Shown here: piece after piece, positions 8,292 to 16,581 of the stretch
How positions within the stretch are numbered: position 1 is the first letter of the stretch
Layout of the letters: every line of letters starts with the position of its first letter
Source of the DNA: Terriglobia bacterium
Lineage (GTDB): Bacteria > Acidobacteriota > Terriglobia > Terriglobales > Acidobacteriaceae
NCBI GenBank assembly: GCA_020073645.1
Contig: JAIQET010000039.1
Coordinates: 1-40,570 of the forward strand
Direction of reading: 5' to 3'
DNA: 40,570 nucleotides
Made by a program: the position numbers and the translations under genes
Notes under the pieces: model-generated
Told to the model about the DNA's origin: nothing
Database searches by the model: none
What the model saw: the letters and a program-made list of their open reading frames with translations, nothing else

Positions 8292-8843
8292 CTACCTAAG
8301 CATCGCCAACGGTAAGTCCTGCGAAACCGCAGCGCGGATTCCCAGGGAAGCAAGGAATTCAGGCAGGTCACCGATTCCATTCGCACGCAACGCTTCTTGA
8401 AGATCTTCAAAGGTGTGCACTTTGAAGAAGCACTTCTTCGGACTGAGGTAAAGCAGCGTTTTTTTTCGGGCACTCAGCAGGTTGACAACGTTTGTCAGTG
8501 TCCCTTTGCTCACCCCGTCCCATAGCATGAGGCCACAGTCCGCCTCTCGAGCCATGGCCAAATCCTTGACCCCGTAGTAGTGGCGGTCACGTTTCGCGCC
8601 TGGCTCAGCCGTATGGGGCCGGGTCGGCCAGTCTCCGACATTGTTACGGCAGACGTCCATGCTGTAAACCACCACGTTCCGGTAATGGCTCTTTGCAAGG
8701 TACCTTTGGACCGCTTTGTCAGCGCCGTTTGCATCACCGACCAACACCGTGAGCTTCTGCTTCATGATGTTGTCGAGTCGCTCCCTAACATGGGGACTCA
8801 ATCTCGACACAGCACGCGAGCCGGCAACAAAAACACGGGTCAT
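8292..8843 (-). CDS. SLOG-superfamily (DUF2493/YspA-like) nucleotide-binding protein
   Basis: 183 residues. The N-terminus MTRVFVAGSR (GSR at 8-10) and VLVGDANGADKAVQRYL (GDANGAD at 36-42) are the two glycine-rich signatures of the SLOG (SMF/DprA-LOG) Rossmann fold, in the DUF2493 type. KRDHYYGVKDLAMAREADCGLMLWDGVSKGTLTNV supplies the acidic and SxGT-like strand found in this fold. SLOG proteins bind or process nucleotides, and many lie in conflict or stress modules; the ligand here is unknown. The start is 3 bp past the stop of the phosphoribosyltransferase gene, so the two are co-transcribed. The stop lies 18 bp from repeat R4, so the pair fills the segment between R3 and R4. Confidence 0.8.
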   Translation of the reverse strand: MTRVFVAGSRAVSRLSPHVRERLDNIMKQKLTVLVGDANGADKAVQRYLAKSHYRNVVVYSMDVCRNNVGDWPTRPHTAEPGAKRDRHYYGVKDLAMAREADCGLMLWDGVSKGTLTNVVNLLSARKKTLLYLSPKKCFFKVHTFEDLQEALRANGIGDLPEFLASLGIRAAVSQDLPLAMLR

Positions 8844-8846
8844 CCT

Positions 8847-9452
8847 CTAACTCCTGGTGCGCGTTAGCGCGATCGCATAGACGGCCTTCACGTTGCCTTG
8901 CTTCCTGAGGGCTTGGGCAACAACATTCATCGTCGCGCCCGACTGAAGCAAATCATCAATCAAGAGCACCCGTTTCCCTTCGACGTTCTTGTCAACAGCG
9001 AATGCCGTCTCCAGCGCCGCAACCCGCTCCGAAAAATCACCGACATCCTTCATTTGGGGAGTGGCCCTCGTCTTCTTGAGCGAGGTGGTATCAACGGGAA
9101 TCTGAAGCGCTTTGCCCAGTTCCGTGGCAATCTCAACTACAGGCTGCGCGGCACGCTGCTTGGATGGCGGCATCGGAATGATCATATCGGGCTGGATCGC
9201 CCAGTTCCTCACAAATCCTGCGACGGCGTCAACGATTGCCGAAATGGCAGTCCTGTCGCCTTTGTATTTTAACCGGTATACCAACTCACCCAGCGGTGAC
9301 CGTTGGGTGTCAAATTCGGGGTGACCGAATTCGTTGTACCCGATTAGGGTGCTCGATATCGTATGTAGGTCAAGAACATACCCGGCATCCCAAGAGCCTT
9401 TGATGTCCTTGGGATGAATTTCCACGGGCAAATGCCTGTCTTCCGGACTCAT
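8847..9452 (-). CDS. ComF-like phosphoribosyltransferase
   Basis: 201 residues. The type I phosphoribosyltransferase PRPP loop RVLLIDDLLQSGATMN is at 161-176, and DMIIPMPPSKQRAAQP (about 89-104) is the ComF-like PVP loop. SLKKTRATPQMK resembles the KxRxTxxQ segment of ComF proteins. There is no N-terminal zinc ribbon; the first 50 residues are specific to this protein. It is first in a two-gene operon with the SLOG protein, 3 bp apart. A base-releasing or transferring enzyme coupled to a nucleotide-binding protein suggests a nucleotide-handling module. Biological role unknown; classic competence is unlikely. It begins 26 bp from repeat R3. Confidence 0.82.
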   Translation of the reverse strand: MSPEDRHLPVEIHPKDIKGSWDAGYVLDLHTISSTLIGYNEFGHPEFDTQRSPLGELVYRLKYKGDRTAISAIVDAVAGFVRNWAIQPDMIIPMPPSKQRAAQPVVEIATELGKALQIPVDTTSLKKTRATPQMKDVGDFSERVAALETAFAVDKNVEGKRVLLIDDLLQSGATMNVVAQALRKQGNVKAVYAIALTRTRS

Positions 9453-9477
9453 TTGAAACTCAGGCTACCACGTTCCT

Positions 9478-9540
9478 CTACAGCGGTATATTCCCATGCT
9501 TCTTAGCCGGGTTCTTGTCCCGCTTGGTCTCCAGCATCTC
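9478..9540 (-). repeat. Carboxylase 3'-end repeat R3 (putative attachment-site remnant)
   Basis: The minus strand encodes [20 protein letters not shown] plus a TAG stop, which is 20 codons of the carboxylase C-terminus with one substitution (Pro to Ala). Homology to the true gene stops abruptly beyond the first Glu codon. It separates the phosphoribosyltransferase/SLOG segment from the toxin-antitoxin segment. Confidence 0.88.
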
Positions 9541-9567
9541 CACCGGCTCGTATCAACATCATATTAG

Positions 9568-9588
9568 ATGCTACAATGATGCTATAAT
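9568..9588 (+). promoter_or_regulatory. Promoter with duplicated -10-like decamer, before phd/parE pair
   Basis: ATGCTACAAT (9568-9577) and ATGCTATAAT (9579-9588) are direct repeats with one mismatch. The second contains a consensus -10 (TATAAT, 9583-9588). A start 6-7 nt later would fall on the ATG at 9595, giving a leaderless message. The repeats are candidate autoregulatory sites. Confidence 0.5.
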
Positions 9589-9594
9589 CGCACC

Positions 9595-9873
9595 ATGATC
9601 GATGTGACGCAGGACATTCATTCGCTGACCACATTCAAGCGCAACTCGTCGGGCCTGATGAAGCGCATGAAGAAAACCGGGCGTCCGCTGGTACTCACTG
9701 TGAAGGGCAAAGCCGAGGCCGTGCTCCTCGATGCCGCAACCTATCAGGAAGTGGCCGGTCAACTCGACATGGTGGCGAGCATCCGCCGAGGTCTCGCTCA
9801 GGCCCGTAAGGGCGCGGGGCGGCCAGCGGACGAGGTGTTTGACGAACTGGAACGGGAAGATTCGATCCGGTAG
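9595..9873 (+). CDS. Type II antitoxin, Phd/YefM family
   Basis: 92 residues. The N-terminal DNA-binding Phd/YefM half includes DIHSLTTFKRNSSGLMKRMKKTGRPLVLTVKGKAEAVLLDAATYQEV, and an acidic C-terminal tail (ADEVFDELEREDSIR) suits toxin neutralisation. Its stop codon abuts the toxin ATG (TAGATG), a typical antitoxin-first operon with translational coupling. No Shine-Dalgarno sequence is visible. Together with the duplicated operator-like decamer just upstream, this suggests autoregulation by the pair. It lies in the segment between repeats R3 and R2. Confidence 0.9.
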   Translation: MIDVTQDIHSLTTFKRNSSGLMKRMKKTGRPLVLTVKGKAEAVLLDAATYQEVAGQLDMVASIRRGLAQARKGAGRPADEVFDELEREDSIR

Positions 9874-10194
9874 ATGGCTTACCACGTCATCATCACTCCG
9901 GAGGCCGAGAACGACCTCAGGACAACCTATCGCTACATTCGCAGCCAGGCACCCGTTGCGGCGCGCGACTGGATCCGGCGCGCGCGCCAAAGCGCCAAAA
10001 GCCTTGCCCGCCGCCCCGAGCGGTGTTCGCTTGCTCCCGAAAGCGCGTCATTTGATGAGCCCATCCGCGAACTGTTTTTCGGTTCGGGTAACCGCGGAAC
10101 TTATCGCTTTCTGTTCGTTGTGCTCGATAAATCGGTTTACATACTGCACGTTCGGCATGGATACATGCTCCCGCTATCCTCCCGGAACGGCTAA
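9874..10194 (+). CDS. Type II toxin, ParE/RelE family
   Basis: 106 residues of the ParE/RelE fold: YHVIITPEAENDLRTTYRYIRSQAPVAARDWIRRARQSAKSL, then the arginine-containing strands IRELFFGSGNRGTYRFLFVVLDKSVYILHVRHG. The C-terminal VYILHVRHG strand is typical of ParE-like toxins, which poison gyrase, whereas RelE members cut mRNA; sequence alone does not decide. The ATG immediately follows the antitoxin stop. Intact and of normal length. Confidence 0.88.
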   Translation: MAYHVIITPEAENDLRTTYRYIRSQAPVAARDWIRRARQSAKSLARRPERCSLAPESASFDEPIRELFFGSGNRGTYRFLFVVLDKSVYILHVRHGYMLPLSSRNG

Positions 10195-10251
10195 AGTTTT
10201 CGCTCTTTTTCATAACCCAATCGCTTAGGAAATGTGGTAGGATGTAAGCAG

Positions 10252-10499
10252 ATGCCGACAGTTCTCCGGTTTGATGGACTGCGGGTGGTGGTCTATCCGA
10301 ACGATCACCGCCAGCGCATGTTCATGTCATCGGAAGAGGCTGCGAGGCGGTATTCAATCTGAACTGTCCGGCGGGACCGGTCGAGCTCCGGGAAAACTAC
10401 GGCTTCTCACGGCGGGGAATCACGCAGATCCAAACCGTCTTGGCGGAGCACTTGGAGGAGCTATGCCGGGCATGGGAGGGCATTCATGGCATTGCATGA
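10252..10499 (+). pseudogene. DUF4160 protein gene, frameshifted
   Basis: The first frame from ATG 10252 reads MPTVLRFDGLRVVVYPNDH, the standard DUF4160 opening. The continuation PPAHVHVIGRGCEAVFNLN through LEELCRAWEGIHGIA to the TGA at 10497 lies in the -1 frame. The break is at about 10306-10312, where the family normally has H-R/x-P-A-H-V-H-V. A one-base deletion explains it; programmed slippage or an assembly error are alternatives. The first frame alone would stop after 36 residues. DUF4160 is the usual partner of DUF2442, and the next gene (DUF2442) overlaps the end of this frame by 14 bp, so this was a two-gene module of the kind often listed as toxin-antitoxin. Confidence 0.8.
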
Positions 10500-10899
10500 C
10501 AATTTCGAGCTGGCAAACCAGCGTGCGAAGGCACTGGAGGGGGCCATTCCGAAGGCCGTCTCTGCCCATTACGACCGCAACAACGGGCACATCGTGATCC
10601 GTCTTAGCTCAAGACTGATTGTGAGTTTCTCACCACGCGATGCACAAGGACTAGAGAATGCCGATCCATCTCAGCTTGAGGAGATCGAAATCAGTCCATC
10701 GGGCTTCGGAATTCATTTTCCCAGACTGGATGCGGACCTCTACGTGCCGGGTCTCTTGGAGGGGTTCCTGGGCTCAAAGAAATGGATGGCAGCCAGACTC
10801 GGACAGATTGGCGGTCAATCCAGAAGCAAGGCCAAGAAGGCGGCGTCCAGAGCGAACGGCAGGCTGGGCGGAAGGCCCAAGAAGGCGGCTAGAGGGTAG
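10486..10899 (+). CDS. DUF2442 family protein
   Basis: 137 residues. The DUF2442 core comprises HIVIRLSSRLIVSFSPRDAQGLENADPSQLEEIEISPSGFGIHFPRLDADLYVPGLLEGFLGSKKWMA. A Lys/Arg/Gly-rich tail (ARLGQIGGQSRSKAKKAASRANGRLGGRPKKAARG) is common in the family and may contact nucleic acid. It overlaps the frameshifted DUF4160 gene upstream. DUF4160/DUF2442 pairs are widespread on plasmids and islands and are often listed as toxin-antitoxin modules without firm biochemistry. This partner is intact although the other is broken. It ends 26 bp before repeat R2. Confidence 0.85.
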   Translation: MALHDNFELANQRAKALEGAIPKAVSAHYDRNNGHIVIRLSSRLIVSFSPRDAQGLENADPSQLEEIEISPSGFGIHFPRLDADLYVPGLLEGFLGSKKWMAARLGQIGGQSRSKAKKAASRANGRLGGRPKKAARG

Positions 10900-10925
10900 C
10901 TCCCCGCAGATCAGAATGGCTCCAC

Positions 10926-11003
10926 TCACAGCGGTATATTCCCATGCTTCTTCGGCGGGTTCTTGTCGCGCTTGGTCTCCAACATCTCTAACGCCTGAAT
11001 TAG
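10926..11003 (-). repeat. Carboxylase 3'-end repeat R2 (putative attachment-site remnant)
   Basis: The minus strand encodes 25 residues identical to the carboxylase C-terminus (through [17 protein letters not shown]), then TGA. It differs from the true gene end (11788-11865) at eight coding nucleotides in seven codons, all synonymous. Homology stops abruptly upstream of the first shared Leu codon. Confidence 0.92.
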
Positions 11004-11072
11004 GATTGGAGGCTGAACCTTAAGGAACCGCTTGTGCCTGGCTGCGTTGCCACACGGTGGGTCCTTGACAAA

Positions 11073-11090
11073 GGTATCATATATGTTACC
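11073..11090 (+). promoter_or_regulatory. Near-perfect palindrome over the start codon of the HigB-like toxin gene
   Basis: GGTATCATATATGTTACC is an 18-bp dyad with a single mismatched pair. It contains the ATG at 11083. TTGACA lies just upstream at 11065-11070. This is the position expected for an operator bound by the antitoxin or the toxin-antitoxin complex. Confidence 0.55.
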
Positions 11091-11424
11091 ATTGCGGCCA
11101 GTTGAGATTCTCGAATACCTCGACTGGAACGGCCGCAGCCCGTACGCCGAGTGGTTTGAAAGCCTGAGCGCGCAGGCCGCAGCCAAGGTGGCGGTAGCGA
11201 TTACGAGACTGGCGCAGGGCAACTTCTCCAATGTGAAGGGCGTTGGCGGCGGCGTTTACGAGTGCCGAGTCAATTTCGGGCCCGGCTTCCGGATTTATCT
11301 CGGCAAGGACGGAGAGCGCCTGGTCATCCTGCTCGCTGGTGGAACCAAGAAACGGCAGCAGAAGGACGTTGAGGACGCGATGGCCAGATGGCAGGACTAC
11401 AAAAGGAGAAAGCTGCACGAGTAA
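11083..11424 (+). CDS. HigB/RelE-type addiction-module toxin (HI1419-like)
   Basis: 113 residues from ATG 11083. This start is preferred over an upstream in-frame ATG because family members begin near LRPVEILEYLDWNGRSPYAEWFESL. Signature blocks are KVAVAITRLAQGNFSNVKGVGGGVYECRVNFGPGFRIYLGKDGERLVILLAGGTKKRQQKDVEDAMARWQDYK, typical of the 'addiction module killer protein' group of RelE-fold toxins, which generally act on ribosome-bound mRNA. It precedes its antitoxin, the HigBA order, with 7 bp between them. A palindrome covers the start. The pair fills the segment between repeats R2 and R1. Confidence 0.88.
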   Translation: MLPLRPVEILEYLDWNGRSPYAEWFESLSAQAAAKVAVAITRLAQGNFSNVKGVGGGVYECRVNFGPGFRIYLGKDGERLVILLAGGTKKRQQKDVEDAMARWQDYKRRKLHE

Positions 11425-11431
11425 ATCAGCC

Positions 11432-11752
11432 ATGCCCTTAACCCGCGATTTCAAAGAAACCATCCGAGCCCGCGTACGGCGTGATGCCGCGTTCCGCAAG
11501 GAGCTTTTGCGCGAAAGTGTCGAAAGCTTCCTCTTGGGAGACGTAGAGACGGGCAAGGCTGTACTGCGCGATTTCATTAACGCCACCACCGGTTTTGCCG
11601 AACTCGCGGAAGTCACGCACCACTCTCCCAAGAGTCTGATGCGGATGCTGGGCCCGTCCGGCAATCCGCAGGCGCGCAACTTGTTCGAGATTGTCGAGTA
11701 TCTTCAGCGCAAGGAACGAGTCCGCTTCAAGGTTGCCACAGCGGCGAGGTAG
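11432..11752 (+). CDS. Addiction-module antidote, HigA-like HTH protein (HI1420-like)
   Basis: 106 residues from ATG 11432. The N-terminus is TRDFKETIRARVRRDAAFRKELLRESVESFLLGDVETGKAVLRDFINATTGFAELAEVTHHSPKSLMRMLGPSGNPQARNLFEIVEYLQ. The last part is an XRE-type helix-turn-helix (TGFAELA-x-THHSPKSLMRML) with the GNPxxxNLF-IVxxL motif of the HI1420 antidote group. It binds and neutralises the upstream toxin and probably represses the operon through the palindrome at 11073-11090. It ends 35 bp from the carboxylase stop codon, convergent with that gene. Confidence 0.88.
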   Translation: MPLTRDFKETIRARVRRDAAFRKELLRESVESFLLGDVETGKAVLRDFINATTGFAELAEVTHHSPKSLMRMLGPSGNPQARNLFEIVEYLQRKERVRFKVATAAR

Positions 11753-11787
11753 TTAAGGAGAATGTCGCTCGCGACCCGTTTTGATCC

Positions 11788-13338
<1,551 letters not shown>

Positions 13339-13378
13339 GGCGGAAGATTATAGCGGGTTGGATGGGAAAGGGACCCTA

Positions 13379-13463
13379 GGCGCTAGGCTTGTGGAGTATG
13401 GACCAGGTTAGGAGGTTGGCAGGAGGCCTCAGTAGAGTGAACTAGAGCCTAAAGCCTAGCGCC
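13379..13463. repeat. Inverted repeat of GGCGCTAGGCTT with 61-nt loop
   Basis: GGCGCTAGGCTT (13379-13390) and its exact complement (13452-13463) flank a stretch with further related words (CCTAGG, GAGCCTA). It lies between the FG-GAP gene and the carboxylase gene and is one of several locus-specific word palindromes in this window. Confidence 0.6.
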
Positions 13464-13469
13464 TGCCCC

Positions 13470-14051
13470 TCAGTCCAGGCTGGAACCTATCGGCTCGTAT
13501 CGGTACTTCTTGCCGTCCCAGAAAAGGACCGAGGTCATCTGATCGGCGCCGGCTTCTTCGGCGAAAATCGCGTTCATAGTCTTCTTCTTGAGCGTCAGTT
13601 TCTTCACCTGGATCTGCTTGTAGGGCAAATCGATGACGACGAATTTGGCTTTGGGCGTGTTGGACCGCCAGGCTTCGGGCCCGTCGCCATGAATAATGAG
13701 CAGCACCATGCTGCGGCGCGCGGGATCATCGGTGACGAACTCGCTCGAGAGCCTGGGGTCGCCATAGCCAAAAAAAGCAAAATACGGATCTATAACCACG
13801 AAACTGTGTTCGTCCGCATCCATCAACGGGTTGGTGCAGCGGGCGGCGATCACCAGATCCTCAATACCGTCGCCGTTCAGATCGCCCCGGAATGCGTTTG
13901 GGCCGGCGAATAGCGTGCAGGTTTCGCCGAACTGTTTCTGCACGAAACTGTTGTCGATCGCGGCCAGGGAGGCCGTGTGCTGCGCGGCGGCGGTGAAGGT
14001 CAACGACGCAAGCAGGACTACGAGCACGGAAGCAAATCGCAGGTAAGACAT
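13470..14051 (-). CDS. Secreted FG-GAP/VCBS-like protein of unknown function
   Basis: 193 residues with a signal peptide (hydrophobic about residues 5-22, TAAAQ cleavage region). One FG-GAP-like calcium-loop motif is present, FRGDLNGDGIEDLVIAARC (about 54-72), as in integrin-type propellers, but only a single clear repeat is seen. The rest (VVIDPYFAFFGYGDP, SMVLLIIHGDGPEAW, TSVLFWDGKKYRYEP) looks like periplasmic beta structure. No enzyme signature. It lies between thiL and the carboxylase gene on the same strand, with a word-type inverted repeat after its stop codon. Function not recognised. Confidence 0.65.
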   Translation of the reverse strand: MSYLRFASVLVVLLASLTFTAAAQHTASLAAIDNSFVQKQFGETCTLFAGPNAFRGDLNGDGIEDLVIAARCTNPLMDADEHSFVVIDPYFAFFGYGDPRLSSEFVTDDPARRSMVLLIIHGDGPEAWRSNTPKAKFVVIDLPYKQIQVKKLTLKKKTMNAIFAEEAGADQMTSVLFWDGKKYRYEPIGSSLD

Positions 14052-14179
14052 AGGCCTACTTTAGACCCGATAGCCGGGAATGGGTAGAGACACCATGGGT
14101 ACGTTGGTAACGTGGACCTAAGTGCTGCGCTGAATGATGCCCGTGCTCCGATCGATTGACTCGCCAAGAACAACCGTCT

Positions 14180-15190
14180 TCAGCGGCTGCGAAAGTGTTC
14201 CCAACCTTGAGGCACCAACTCGTACCCCACACCCTCCTTGTTCCTCAAGAAGACTTTCCGGTTGCGGGTGACATGGCCGATCTGGGTGATGGGGAGCCCA
14301 GCGAGGCGGGCGGGAACGCGCTTGCTCCGAGGCGCAGCGAACAAGAGCTCGTAGTCTTCTCCGCCGTGCAGGGCAAAGTGCAGGTCTACCTCGCGGGCCG
14401 GTCTGCCTATGCTCGCAGAAGGGATGGCTTCTGCCTGCAGCTCGGCGCCCACGCCACTTTCCTCGCAAATGTGGGTAATATCTGTGGAGAGACCGTCGCT
14501 GGTGTCAATCATGGCGGACGCCAGGCCTTTCTCCCGCAGGATGCGCCCCAACTCCAGCCGGGGTTCGGGAAAGAAGTGCCGGGGAAAATCCCGCGGCTTC
14601 AGCTTGCGCTTGATCTTCATCATGCGCTGCACGGTGGCGGCCGAGCCTCCCAGTTCCCCGCTGATGTAGATGCGATCTCCGGGCCGCGCACCCGAGCGCA
14701 GGATAGCCTTGCCTTTGGGCACTGAGCCCAGCACCACGATATCGGCCAGAACGCCATCCGGAGATTCGGACGTATCACCTCCGGCGAGGGTCACCCCGAA
14801 TTTGCCGGCGAGGGTCAGCAGGCTGCGCTGGAAAGCATTCACCCAGCTCTGGGGCAGGTGGCGGGGCAGTGCCAGCGACAAGAGGGCAGCCAGCGGTTCT
14901 CCGCCCATGGCGGCAATGTCGCTGAGGCCGCGGGTCAAGCAGCGATGGCCGACCGACTCGGCGGGGTGCCAATCGCGGCGAAAGTGAATGCCTTCGAGGG
15001 TGAAGTCGGTAGTGATCAGCGCTTCGTGACCGGGGGGAAGGCGTAGCACGGCGCAATCGTCGCCGATGCCGGCCATAACACTGCCTCCTTTCGGCGCCAA
15101 CCGGCGGATACGGGCAATCAGCGCTTTTTCAGCGAGGGGCACAGCGGAATCAATATACAAGGGCGGAACCTCATTATGAGCTGGAACCAT
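14180..15190 (-). CDS. thiL: Thiamine-monophosphate kinase
   Basis: 336 residues from ATG 15190 (MVPAHNEVPPLYIDS). Longer frames upstream lack family similarity; a TTG nine codons downstream is another possible start. Motifs include GIGDDCAVLRLPPG, TDFTLEGIHFRRDW, RGLSDIAAMGG, GGDTSESP, RPGDRIYISGELGGSAA, SAMIDTSDGLSTDI and LHGGEDYELLF. It phosphorylates thiamine monophosphate to the coenzyme thiamine diphosphate with ATP and Mg2+. No thiamine riboswitch was recognised upstream. It is a stand-alone gene in this window, divergent from the M23 peptidase gene. Confidence 0.93.
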   Translation of the reverse strand: MVPAHNEVPPLYIDSAVPLAEKALIARIRRLAPKGGSVMAGIGDDCAVLRLPPGHEALITTDFTLEGIHFRRDWHPAESVGHRCLTRGLSDIAAMGGEPLAALLSLALPRHLPQSWVNAFQRSLLTLAGKFGVTLAGGDTSESPDGVLADIVVLGSVPKGKAILRSGARPGDRIYISGELGGSAATVQRMMKIKRKLKPRDFPRHFFPEPRLELGRILREKGLASAMIDTSDGLSTDITHICEESGVGAELQAEAIPSASIGRPAREVDLHFALHGGEDYELLFAAPRSKRVPARLAGLPITQIGHVTRNRKVFLRNKEGVGYELVPQGWEHFRSR

Positions 15191-15546
15191 GGGGTCCGCC
15201 GGGGGTCTCGCCGTAACCCAGCCGTAACCCGTCCTGTCGGACGAGGGCCGATTACCGCCCTTGGTAACAAAGAAGGGTGCTCTGTGTCGTTGACAGGGGG
15301 GAACCTCCTTTGTTACCGTTGCGAAGCTGTTTCCAACACCTTTGGCCGAGCTAAGTGCTGCATTCGGTTTGGATTGCAGCATTAGCGTTGTTTTCAGGCC
15401 TAGCCTGGTTCCGGTAGGACACGGGCGCGTCGGGCCCATCCACAGACAGATGGGGGCGCAGTCCGGGCTCAGGATGGAACTGCGGGTCTTGTAACCGCAA
15501 GCCGCCCGCGAGTGGTCCGGTCCTGAATACTAACGGAAGGAAAATA
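15191..15546. other. 356-bp divergent intergenic region with several strong hairpins
   Basis: There is no protein gene. GGTAACAAAGAAGG (15263-15276) pairs with CCTCCTTTGTTACC (15304-15317) at 13/14 positions. CCCATC/GATGGG (about 15437-15456) brackets CACAGACA, GCAGT/ACTGC and GCGG/CCGC stems follow, and GCTGCA...TGCAGC lies near 15356-15379. A TTGACA is at 15290-15295. This may be a structured leader for the peptidase gene. It did not match the cobalamin, TPP or c-di-AMP riboswitch cores I could recall. Confidence 0.5.
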
Positions 15547-16458
15547 TTGCGCAAACGCTTCTACATCCTTTTTGTCGCCCGCGGTGACGACGGGCAGCTC
15601 CGCAAGATCCCTATTCCTCTCCACTATCTGTACGTATTTGTGGTGGGAGCGGCGATCGGGGCCCTGAGCCTGACGGGGATTGCCAGCTCGTACATGCGAA
15701 TGCTGCTCAAGGTCTCCCGCTTTAACGAGCTCCGGACCCAGAAAGACGAGCTTACGAACCGTTATTCCAGGCTGGAGCAGGTGGCAAAGGAAAAGGACAT
15801 CCAGGTGGCATCGCTCGGGTCGCTGGCCAGCGAAGTTTCTTCGCTGTACGGCCTGAAGCCAGAGCCTATCCTGGTTGCCGCGTCTGCGGAACACTTTCAG
15901 GACGCCCAAGTAACATCCTCCCTCGATCAGTTTTACGCTTTGAAGACTTCCGCGCTGACGGGTGCGACCGCGACCGGCATTTCGCTGGGTCTGACCCGCA
16001 ATGCCACAACGGCGGACTGGCTGCGGGCCAACTCGGCCCCCAACCTTTGGCCGGTGGAAGGCTCCATCACTGGATCCTTCGGAGAACGTATTGATCCGTT
16101 CAACGGCGAAGGCGCGTTCCACAGTGGTGTGGACATTGCTTCTTCCTACGGACAGCCGGTAATCGCACCCGCCGATGGCGTGGTGGTCTTCGCCGACCTC
16201 CTGGGCGGTTACGGCAGGGCCATTGTCATGGACCACGGCCATGGCATTACCACCCGCTACGGGCACTTGGCGAATTTTGCCGTGGCGGCCGGACAGTATG
16301 TGCACCGCGGCGACACCATTGGGTATGTTGGCCTCAGCGGCCGCAGCACAGGCCCTCATCTGCATTACGAAGTCCGCATCAACGACACTCCAGTCAATCC
16401 CCACAAGTACCTGCGCATCACCCTGGCGCACAGCGGCGGATTCGCCGCCGGCAGCTAA
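15547..16458 (+). CDS. M23 family (LytM-type) peptidoglycan endopeptidase, membrane-anchored
   Basis: 303 residues. It starts at TTG 15547, supported by GGAAGGA seven bases upstream. There is a basic N-terminus, one membrane segment (about residues 28-50), a coiled-coil stretch (about 55-90) and a linker. The M23 domain runs LWPVEGSITGSFGERIDPF...FHSGVDIASSYGQPVIAPADGVVVFA. Metal ligands are His of FHSGVD and Asp (HSGVD), with HLHYEV near the end (GPHLHYEVRIN). The domain looks catalytically complete, so it should cleave peptide cross-links in the periplasm. It is divergent from thiL, with a long hairpin-rich upstream region. Confidence 0.92.
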   Translation: MRKRFYILFVARGDDGQLRKIPIPLHYLYVFVVGAAIGALSLTGIASSYMRMLLKVSRFNELRTQKDELTNRYSRLEQVAKEKDIQVASLGSLASEVSSLYGLKPEPILVAASAEHFQDAQVTSSLDQFYALKTSALTGATATGISLGLTRNATTADWLRANSAPNLWPVEGSITGSFGERIDPFNGEGAFHSGVDIASSYGQPVIAPADGVVVFADLLGGYGRAIVMDHGHGITTRYGHLANFAVAAGQYVHRGDTIGYVGLSGRSTGPHLHYEVRINDTPVNPHKYLRITLAHSGGFAAGS

Positions 16459-16461
16459 GAG

Positions 16462-16580
16462 CAGACCTCGGGCGTCAGACCTCAGACCTCGGCTTTCCGA
16501 CTTTCCGACTTCACTCGCAACCTCAGGACACAATCGCCCCGCTGCAAACACCTCTAAAGTCCGAGGTCCGAGGTCTGCCT
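16462..16580. repeat. Word-type inverted repeat (CAGACCTC / GAGGTCTG)
   Basis: CAGACCTC occurs three times at about 16463-16490 and its complement occurs in AGTCCGAGGTCCGAGGTCTG near the other end. CTTTCCGA is repeated in the middle. It lies between the convergent M23 and DUF3592-like genes and could act as a two-way transcript end. Confidence 0.55.
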
Positions 16581-16581
16581 T

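Noticed and set aside
6462..11752. Integrase or recombinase gene inside the island
   Set aside because: All genes between the carboxylase and position 6462 were assigned and none is a recombinase; the IS1595 transposase at 17 kb is outside and has unrelated ends.
15191..15400. Thiamine (TPP) riboswitch upstream of thiL
   Set aside because: The region has strong hairpins, but the conserved CTGAGA and ACCTGATC-type core is not present on the thiL strand.
14180..15439. Longer thiL start at 15439
   Set aside because: The additional 83 residues do not resemble ThiL and would use the hairpin-rich intergenic region.
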